Origin: Nocardioides soli
Lineage (GTDB): Bacteria > Actinomycetota > Actinomycetes > Propionibacteriales > Nocardioidaceae
Direction of reading: 5' to 3'
Length of the DNA stretch: 64,000 bases
Assembly (NCBI RefSeq): GCF_014191495.1
Contig: NZ_JACHWR010000001.1
Location: 496,001-560,000 of the forward strand
Both the position numbers and the translations under genes were made by a program. Positions 57,682 through 64,000 of this stretch are shown here, piece after piece. Each line of letters opens with the position of its first letter. Position 1 is the stretch's first letter. The notes under the pieces were generated by a model. The model saw only the letters and a list, made by a program, of their open reading frames with translations, was not told the DNA's origin and ran no database searches.

Positions 57682-58347
57682 TCAGCCTTCGTCCGTCAAC
57701 GCGGTGCCGAGGGGTTCGAGGACCTCGTTGAGCCGGTCGAGCGACAGCGCGCCCCGGCGCAGGATCCGGCCGCGGTCGCCGGTGCAGTCGACGATCGTGG
57801 ACGCCTCGCCACCGGGACTCGCACCGGAGTCGACGACGACGGACACCTCGTCGCCGAGCATCTCGACCGCCTGGTCGGCGTCGGTCGCGGCGGGCATCCC
57901 GGACTTGTTGGCCGAGCTGACGGCGAGCGGGCCGGTGCGCTCGAGGATGGCCAGCGCCACCGGGTGGTCCGGCATCCGCACGGCGACCGTGCCGCGGGTG
58001 TCGCCGAGGTCCCACTGCAGCGAGGTCTGCTGGTGGCAGACCACGGTGAGCGGGCCCGGCCAGAACTCCTCGACGAGGGCGCGGGCGTAGCCGGGCACCC
58101 GCACGGCCAGCGCGTCGAGCGTGGTCGCGGCGCTGACCAGCACCGGCGGCGGCATCTCGCGGCCCCGGCCCTTCGCGGCCAGCAGCTCGCGGACCGCGGC
58201 CGGGTCGAACGCGTCGGCGCCGACGCCGTACACGGTGTCGGTGGGCAGCACGACGAGCTCGCCCTGCTGCACGGCCAGGGCGGCCGCCTCGACGGCCGCC
58301 TCCCGCTCCTCCTCGGACGTCGTCGGGTAGCGCTCCACAGAGGTCAT
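57682..58347 (-). CDS. L-threonylcarbamoyladenylate synthase (TsaC/Sua5 type)
   Basis: 221 residues. VLPTDTVYGVGADAF, the AKGRGREMPPPVLV substrate loop (usual K-R-x-x-x-x-P pattern) and GPLAVSSANKSGMPAAT make up the YrdC fold. It forms threonylcarbamoyl-AMP from Thr, bicarbonate and ATP for t6A at tRNA position 37. The C-terminal Sua5 extension is short, so it is TsaC-like. Start overlaps prmC stop by 4 bp. Confidence 0.95.
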   Translation of the reverse strand: MTSVERYPTTSEEEREAAVEAAALAVQQGELVVLPTDTVYGVGADAFDPAAVRELLAAKGRGREMPPPVLVSAATTLDALAVRVPGYARALVEEFWPGPLTVVCHQQTSLQWDLGDTRGTVAVRMPDHPVALAILERTGPLAVSSANKSGMPAATDADQAVEMLGDEVSVVVDSGASPGGEASTIVDCTGDRGRILRRGALSLDRLNEVLEPLGTALTDEG

Positions 58348-59183
58348 CGTGCCAGCCGGGCCGTGGTGAACCGTGCGCGACCTGCCAGGTCGTGGTGGTC
58401 TCGTACGTCGACCCAGCGCCCGGTCGCGGTCAGCACGGCCGGCGCCGACTCCCCCTGCACGTCGGCGTGCTCGAAGCCGAGCAGCCCGCCGGGTCGCAGC
58501 AGTCGCGCCGCCCGGTGGGCCAGCACCCGGATCGCGTCGAGGCCGTCGGCGCCGGAGAACAGCGCCAGGTGCGGATCGTGGTCGCGTGCCTCCGGGGCGA
58601 CCGACTCCCAGGCCTCGAGCGGGATGTACGGCGGGTTGCAGGTCACCACGTCGACGGTGCCGAGCAGGTCGTCGAACGCCGTCGCGAAGTCGCCCTGGCG
58701 CAGGTCGACGCCGGTGCCGGCCAGGTTGCGCTCGGCCCAGGCGTACGCCGGCTCGTCGAGCTCGACCGCGTGCACCCGCGCACCGGGCACCTCGTCGGCG
58801 ACCGCCTTGGCGACCGCCCCCGATCCGGTGCACAGGTCGACCACGACGCTGCCGGGCCCGGCGTGCTCGATCGCCCAGCCCGCCAGCAGCTCGGTCTCCG
58901 GGCGCGGCACGAACACCCCCGGACCGACGGCGAGCTCGACGTGGCGGAACCACGCCACGCCGGTCAGGTGCTGCAGCGGCTCACGGGCGGCCCGGCGGGC
59001 CACCAGCACGTCGTACTCCCCCGCCGCCGCGTCGGACACGTCGTCGACGAGCGGCAGCCGGCTGCGCGTGGTGCCGAGCACGTGGGCGAGCAGCTCCGCC
59101 GCGTCGTGCTCGGGGCTGGCGACGCCCGACTCGCGGAGGCGGGCGGCGGCGCCGGAGACCAGCTCCCGGGGCCGGATCACCAC
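58344..59183 (-). CDS. prmC: Peptide chain release factor N5-glutamine methyltransferase
   Basis: 279 residues. N-terminal helical domain followed by VDLCTGSGAVAKAV (SAM motif I), AVELDEPAYAWAERNL and the catalytic NPPYIP. It methylates the Gln of the GGQ motif in RF1 and RF2. The RF1 gene is directly upstream (4-bp gap), the usual prfA-prmC order. A pair of GTGs open the frame, the first used. Confidence 0.95.
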   Translation of the reverse strand: MVIRPRELVSGAAARLRESGVASPEHDAAELLAHVLGTTRSRLPLVDDVSDAAAGEYDVLVARRAAREPLQHLTGVAWFRHVELAVGPGVFVPRPETELLAGWAIEHAGPGSVVVDLCTGSGAVAKAVADEVPGARVHAVELDEPAYAWAERNLAGTGVDLRQGDFATAFDDLLGTVDVVTCNPPYIPLEAWESVAPEARDHDPHLALFSGADGLDAIRVLAHRAARLLRPGGLLGFEHADVQGESAPAVLTATGRWVDVRDHHDLAGRARFTTARLAR

Positions 59184-59187
59184 CGGC

Positions 59188-60267
59188 TCACGACTCCAGC
59201 GCGGCGAGCCGCTGCTCGAGGTCGGCCTCGACGCAGGTGTCGAGCACCGGCTGCAGGTCGCCGTCGAGCACCTGGTCGAGGTTGTAGGCCTTGTAGCCGG
59301 TGCGGTGGTCGGAGATCCGGTTCTCCGGGAAGTTGTAGGTGCGGATCCGCTCCGAGCGGTCGACGGTGCGCACCTGGCTGCGGCGGGCCTCGCCGGCCTC
59401 GGCGTCGGCGGCGTCCTGGGCGGCCTGGAGCAGCCGCGAGCGCAGGATGCGCAGCGCCTGCTCCTTGTTCTGCAGCTGGCTCTTCTCGTTCTGGCAGCTG
59501 ACGACGATGCCGGTCGGCACGTGGGTGATCCGCACGGCGGAGTCGGTGGTGTTGACGCTCTGGCCGCCCGGGCCGCTGGAGCGGAAGACGTCGATGCGCA
59601 GGTCGTGCTCGTCGACCTGGACGTCGACCTGCTCGGCCTCCGGCAGCACGAGGACGCCGGCGGCGCTGGTGTGCACCCGGCCCTGGGACTCGGTGACCGG
59701 CACGCGCTGCACGCGATGCACGCCGCCCTCGAACTTCAGCAGCGCGTACGGCGCCTCGCCTGGCTCGGGAGTGCCCTTGGCCTTCACCGCGACCGTGACC
59801 GACTTGTAGCCGCCGAGGTCGGACTCGGCCGCGTCCAGCACCTCGACCTTCCAGCCCCGGGCCTCGGCGTAGCGGGTGTACATGCGCAGCAGGTCACCGG
59901 CGAACAGCGCGGACTCCTCCCCGCCCTCCCCCGACTTCACCTCGAGGATCGCGTCCTTGTCGTCGGCCGGGTCGCGCGGCACCAGCATCCGACGCAGCCG
60001 CTCCTCGGCCTCGTGCCGGCCGGCGACCAGCTCCTCGGCCTCTTCCGCGAAGGCCGGGTCCTCCCCCGCCAGTTCACGGGCCGCCTCGAGGTCGTCGCCG
60101 AGCCGCTGCCAGTCCCGCCAGGCCCCGATGATCGACGACAGCGCGGCGTACCGCTGGTTGAGCTGCTTGGCGAGCCGCGCGTCGGCGTGCGTCTCGGGCG
60201 CCGCGAGGCGCCCCTCCAGCTCGGCGTGCTCGGCGAGCATGCCCTCCACTGCTTCGAACATCTTCAT
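59188..60267 (-). CDS. prfA: Peptide chain release factor 1
   Basis: 359 residues. GGQ motif in [12 protein letters not shown] and the PxT anticodon-like tripeptide [12 protein letters not shown], so it reads UAA and [22 protein letters not shown] is the conserved domain 2. First two Met codons are one residue apart. Downstream genes prmC, tsaC and wecA are closely spaced, so an operon is likely; two stem-loops separate it from rpmE. Confidence 0.97.
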   Translation of the reverse strand: MKMFEAVEGMLAEHAELEGRLAAPETHADARLAKQLNQRYAALSSIIGAWRDWQRLGDDLEAARELAGEDPAFAEEAEELVAGRHEAEERLRRMLVPRDPADDKDAILEVKSGEGGEESALFAGDLLRMYTRYAEARGWKVEVLDAAESDLGGYKSVTVAVKAKGTPEPGEAPYALLKFEGGVHRVQRVPVTESQGRVHTSAAGVLVLPEAEQVDVQVDEHDLRIDVFRSSGPGGQSVNTTDSAVRITHVPTGIVVSCQNEKSQLQNKEQALRILRSRLLQAAQDAADAEAGEARRSQVRTVDRSERIRTYNFPENRISDHRTGYKAYNLDQVLDGDLQPVLDTCVEADLEQRLAALES

Positions 60268-60336
60268 CTCTCGTAGTCCGGACTCAGGTTTCGCGACGAG
60301 CCGGCGACACCGGCTCCCTCAACCTCCCGGTCTGAT

Positions 60337-60360
60337 CCTCGTCGCGCTTGCGCGACGAGG
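60337..60360 (-). terminator. Stem-loop upstream of prfA
   Basis: CCTCGTCGCG and CGCGACGAGG form a perfect 10-bp stem with a CTTG tetraloop. Lies between the rpmE stem-loop and prfA. With the larger stem next to it, it makes a double-hairpin stop for rpmE transcripts, or a 5' structure of prfA mRNA. Confidence 0.5.
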
Positions 60361-60376
60361 GACCGTGACATGACAC

Positions 60377-60413
60377 GAGCGCCGGTCCCCGCACGTGGCG
60401 GGGACCGGCGCTC
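60377..60413 (-). terminator. Strong stem-loop after rpmE
   Basis: GAGCGCCGGTCCCCGC and its exact 16-bp complement around a 5-base loop, 8 bp past the rpmE stop. No U-run follows. Very stable, so a terminator or 3'-stabiliser of the L31 message is probable. Confidence 0.75.
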
Positions 60414-60421
60414 GAAGACAG

Positions 60422-60646
60422 CTACTTCTTGGCGTCGGCGGCCTTCTTGGCGTAGCGGGCCTCGAAGCGGGCGACGCGGCCACCGGTGTCGAGGATCTTC
60501 TGCTTGCCGGTGTAGAACGGGTGGCACTGCGAACAGACGTCGGCGTGGATGACGCCGGAGGTCGCGGTGCTGCGGGTGGTGAACTGGGCGCCACAGGTGC
60601 AGGTCACCTGGGTCTCCACGTACTCCGGGTGGATGTCCTTCTTCAT
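60422..60646 (-). CDS. rpmE: 50S ribosomal protein L31 (zinc-binding form)
   Basis: 74 residues. Four cysteines C16, C18, C38 and C41 (TCTCG and CSQCHPF) bind Zn, so this is the C+ type that is normally replaced by a C- paralogue under zinc starvation. [24 protein letters not shown] is the standard end. Located between the histidine kinase and prfA genes. Confidence 0.96.
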   Translation of the reverse strand: MKKDIHPEYVETQVTCTCGAQFTTRSTATSGVIHADVCSQCHPFYTGKQKILDTGGRVARFEARYAKKAADAKK

Positions 60647-60900
60647 GGTGTGTCCTCTCGATGGCCGCCGGGTCGCCGCACTCCCTGCGAGTGGAGCGTG
60701 AACCGGAGCCGACAGACGATTGTCGCACGCGGTGGAACGCATGAGTAATCGGAGACATTCCCGGCGCGAGGTGCCGTTCGGCGCCGCTGGTGCACCGAGC
60801 TGCCCGGCCCGCGTTCGGGTGCGCCGGGCGGCGGTGAGCCAGCAACCTGATGCGGGTGCCGGATGGTTGCTGACGCACCGCTGGGGCGGAGCCGCTGCCC

Positions 60901-62469
60901 CTACGGCGCGGGCTCGGCGACCCGCCCTGGCGGCTCGACGAGCTCGAGGTGCGGCGTGCCCGCCTGGGCCGGGAGCCGCACGGTGACGGTGGTGCCGACC
61001 CCCTCCTCGGAGTCGAAGAGCACGGCCCCGCCGTGGCGGTCGACGATGGTCTGCGTGATCCGGACGCCGAGTCCGGTGCCGGCGATCTCGTTGGTCACCG
61101 CGTTGGAGGCCCGGAAGAAGCGGGTGCCGAGCCGGTCGAGCTCCCCCGCCGGGATGCCGATGCCGCGGTCGGTGACGGCGACCTCGACCTGGCCGCGGTG
61201 CGCCGTGATCGCGACGTCGACGACGCCGTCGTCCTGGCTGAACTTCACCGCGTTGGTGACCACGTTCAGGAAGGCGCGGTGCAGCATCGCCCGGTCCGCG
61301 AGCACCGGGACCGGCAGGTCGGGGCACTTGACGCCGATCCGGATGCCCCGGCGGGCGGCGGTGATCTTCACGTCCATCACCACGTCGCGCACCAGGGCGG
61401 ACAGGTCGACCGGCTCCATCTGCTGGCTGCTGCCCTCGGCGCGCTGGAGCGTGAGCAGGTCGTCGATCAGCATCTTGAGCCGGGCCACGTTGCGGCGGGT
61501 GGCGTCGAGCATCCGATCGTGCCGCGGCTCCAGCTGTCCCTCGAACTCCTCGGCCACCAGCTCGACGTAGCCGCTGATCGTCGTCAGGGGGGTGCGCAGC
61601 TCGTGGGAGACGTTCGCGACGAAGTCGTCCTTGGCGGTGTCGAGGGTGCGCAGCTCCCGCTGGATCCAGACCTCGACCGCCCGGGCCCGGTTCTGGGCGT
61701 CGGCCAGGTCGTTGAGGGCCTTCGCGACCGCTTGCACCTCCTTGGGTCCGGTCGGCTCGGCACGCACCTCATGGTCCCCGCGCGCCATCCGCTGCACGAC
61801 CTTCTCGAGCGCCAGCAGCGGGGTCGAGAGCTCGCCGAGCAGGCGGCGCCGCTGCCGGGTCATGACCACCGCCGCGACGAACGCGACGAGCAGCACCGCG
61901 AGCACCGTGCCGCGCAGCCGGAGCGTGACGCCCTCGGTCGCGGATCGCACCCGGCTGTCGAACGCCGTCGTGGTGCCCCGGTGCGCGGTCCGGAACGCGT
62001 CGAACGCCGCGATCCCCCGCCGCATCTCACGCGGGCGGGTTCCAGCCCCGCCCTCGGCGGCGATCCGCGGCTCGGCGTACTGCTTGATCCAGGCGTGCGC
62101 CACCTGCTCCTGGCGTGCCACGGCCGCCTCGAGCGAGCGGTCCCCGACGGCGAAGGAGCGGACCTCCTTCTCGTGGGCGCTCAGCCGCAGCTCGGCCTGA
62201 CGGTAGTCGTCGACGGAGTCGGGTACGCCGACGCTCGCCCACGCCTCGACGGCCGCGGACATGTCGGTGAGCTCCTGGTAGATCGCCTGGTTCGCCGCCG
62301 CGGCCGGCTCGAGCTCCTGGCTCAGCTCCTGGACGGCGACCGCGGACACGATCACCCCGGTCACGGCGACCAACGTGGCCAGCGCGCCGAACAGCCCGAT
62401 CCGGGCCAGCACCGACGCCACCACGCGCGCGACCGGACGTCCAGTCATCCCAGCCACCCCCGTGCTCAC
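60901..62469 (-). CDS. Sensor histidine kinase (CHASE3-like, HAMP)
   Basis: 522 residues. One membrane helix near 20-45, an extracellular CHASE3-type helical sensor (~45-185, [14 protein letters not shown] and [10 protein letters not shown]), a second helix near 190-210, then a HAMP and the HisKA box [12 protein letters not shown] with the phospho-accepting His. The ATPase part has [11 protein letters not shown] (N), [15 protein letters not shown] (G1) and [13 protein letters not shown] (G2). The response-regulator gene lies 142 bp upstream on the same strand. GTG start; an ATG seven codons on is possible. Confidence 0.92.
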   Translation of the reverse strand: MSTGVAGMTGRPVARVVASVLARIGLFGALATLVAVTGVIVSAVAVQELSQELEPAAAANQAIYQELTDMSAAVEAWASVGVPDSVDDYRQAELRLSAHEKEVRSFAVGDRSLEAAVARQEQVAHAWIKQYAEPRIAAEGGAGTRPREMRRGIAAFDAFRTAHRGTTTAFDSRVRSATEGVTLRLRGTVLAVLLVAFVAAVVMTRQRRRLLGELSTPLLALEKVVQRMARGDHEVRAEPTGPKEVQAVAKALNDLADAQNRARAVEVWIQRELRTLDTAKDDFVANVSHELRTPLTTISGYVELVAEEFEGQLEPRHDRMLDATRRNVARLKMLIDDLLTLQRAEGSSQQMEPVDLSALVRDVVMDVKITAARRGIRIGVKCPDLPVPVLADRAMLHRAFLNVVTNAVKFSQDDGVVDVAITAHRGQVEVAVTDRGIGIPAGELDRLGTRFFRASNAVTNEIAGTGLGVRITQTIVDRHGGAVLFDSEEGVGTTVTVRLPAQAGTPHLELVEPPGRVAEPAP

Positions 62470-62611
62470 CCCGGGTGCCCCAGGGCACCGTCCCCGCGGA
62501 GCAGGCTACTGGCGTGGGCCGGGCGCGAACGCCACAGACCCGCGACCTTGCGGCTACCTAGCGGCAACCGGCGGACGACCATCTGTCGACGCGCCCGGTC
62601 GGCCTTCGCGG

Positions 62612-62983
62612 TCAGCCGGAGCGGCTCAGCAGCGCCTGGACCCGGGAGGCCAGCTCGCGGGGGCTGAACGGCTTGGTGATGTAGTCGTCGGCGCCGGAGT
62701 CGAAGCCGGTCTCGACGTCCGACTCCTGGGCGCGGGCCGTCAGCAGGATCACCGGCAGGTCGGCCAGCGCCGCGTCCGCCCGGATCTCCCGGATCGCGTC
62801 CAGCCCGGACACTCCCGGCATCATCACGTCGAGCACCGCGAGGTCGGGTCGCTCGGCACGACAGGCGTCGAGCGCCGCCCCGCCGTCGGCCACCGCGACT
62901 ACGTCATGCCCGAGGGTCGAGAGCTTGAACTCGACGAGCTCGCGGATGTCGACGTCGTCGTCCGCGACCAGGATCCGAGCCAC
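62612..62983 (-). CDS. Response regulator, receiver domain only
   Basis: 123 residues. Acidic pocket DDD (8-10), phosphorylation Asp52 in VLDVMMPGVSG, conserved Thr in LLTARA and Lys in YITKPFSPREL. The protein ends after the fifth helix, so there is no DNA-binding or enzymatic output; it may relay phosphate or act by protein contact. Upstream of the histidine kinase gene on the same strand, probably its partner. It ends 86 bp downstream of rho. Confidence 0.93.
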   Translation of the reverse strand: MARILVADDDVDIRELVEFKLSTLGHDVVAVADGGAALDACRAERPDLAVLDVMMPGVSGLDAIREIRADAALADLPVILLTARAQESDVETGFDSGADDYITKPFSPRELASRVQALLSRSG

Positions 62984-63022
62984 GCGGGTCCCCTTCCGTT
63001 CTGCTGTGCGCTGTCACCCTAG

Positions 63023-63053
63023 CCCGAGCGGCGCCGTTCCCACGCCGCTCGGG
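63023..63053 (-). terminator. Stem-loop downstream of rho
   Basis: CCCGAGCGGCG and CGCCGCTCGGG pair perfectly (11 bp) around a 9-base loop, 16 bp past the rho stop. No U-tract. It probably ends rho transcripts before the response-regulator gene. Confidence 0.6.
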
Positions 63054-63068
63054 TCGTCGCCGGACCGG

Positions 63069-64000
<932 letters not shown>

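Overview
The window is high-GC actinobacterial chromosome, most like Nocardioides or a related member of the Propionibacteriales. This is inferred from gene content and order: a full F-type ATP synthase operon next to a DUF2550 gene, the archaeal/actinobacterial mismatch-repair nuclease NucS, a crotonyl-CoA carboxylase/reductase and ethylmalonyl-CoA mutase, a CGNR zinc-finger protein, frequent GTG starts and iron boxes of the DtxR/IdeR type. I recognise no rRNA, tRNA or CRISPR array.

Layout. 1-1.4 kb: two tandem iron-siderophore binding lipoproteins behind an iron box. 1.4-4 kb: ilvE, leuB and a 45-codon leader gene. 4.3-8.3 kb: a methyltransferase, an NAD(P)H-binding SDR, and a yczE/MocR (yczR) divergent pair. 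8.3-12.5 kb: acyl-CoA metabolism (meaB, thiolase, methylmalonyl-CoA epimerase, ccr). 12.6-15 kb: a DivIVA-like coiled-coil protein and an AI-2E-type transporter. 15-18.7 kb: an IS nest (one IS1380-type and two IS5/IS427-type elements), all inserted at CTAG around a 162-bp palindromic-ended repeat. 18.7-32 kb: an ordinary accessory/housekeeping mixture (EamA and MFS transporters, CGNR regulator, hydrolase, fused 3-hydroxyacyl-CoA dehydrogenase, nucS, ArsR/DinB pair, an iron-boxed ferritin unit, ethylmalonyl-CoA mutase, STAS protein, cobalamin adenosyltransferase). 32-41.3 kb: an ABC uptake operon of SsuABC/TauABC type, a TauD/TfdA-like dioxygenase, an IclR regulator, malate synthase G and a GlcG-like protein. 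41.3-47.5 kb: an MFS transporter, a giant SARP/AfsR-like ATPase regulator and a divergent FAD oxidase. 47.5-48 kb: a patch of repeats and palindromes. 48-64 kb: DUF2550, the atp operon (minus strand), a WecA-type transferase, tsaC, prmC, prfA, rpmE, a histidine kinase, a receiver-only response regulator and rho (cut by the window edge).

How the genes fit together. Thiolase, 3-hydroxyacyl-CoA dehydrogenase, Ccr, the epimerase, ethylmalonyl-CoA mutase, MeaB and the cobalamin adenosyltransferase are most steps of the ethylmalonyl-CoA pathway, spread over about 22 kb. The 32-41 kb block looks like a catabolic module in which a 2-oxoglutarate dioxygenase could release glyoxylate from an imported sulfonate- or ether-type substrate and malate synthase G could assimilate it. 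That reading is inference. The most unusual DNA in the window is non-coding: a two-copy 162-bp repeat family whose CTAG ends abut stop codons and attract ISs, an 11-unit 13-bp tandem repeat inside the ABC operon, and a 159-bp element with perfect 17-bp terminal inverted repeats ending at the DUF2550 stop codon.
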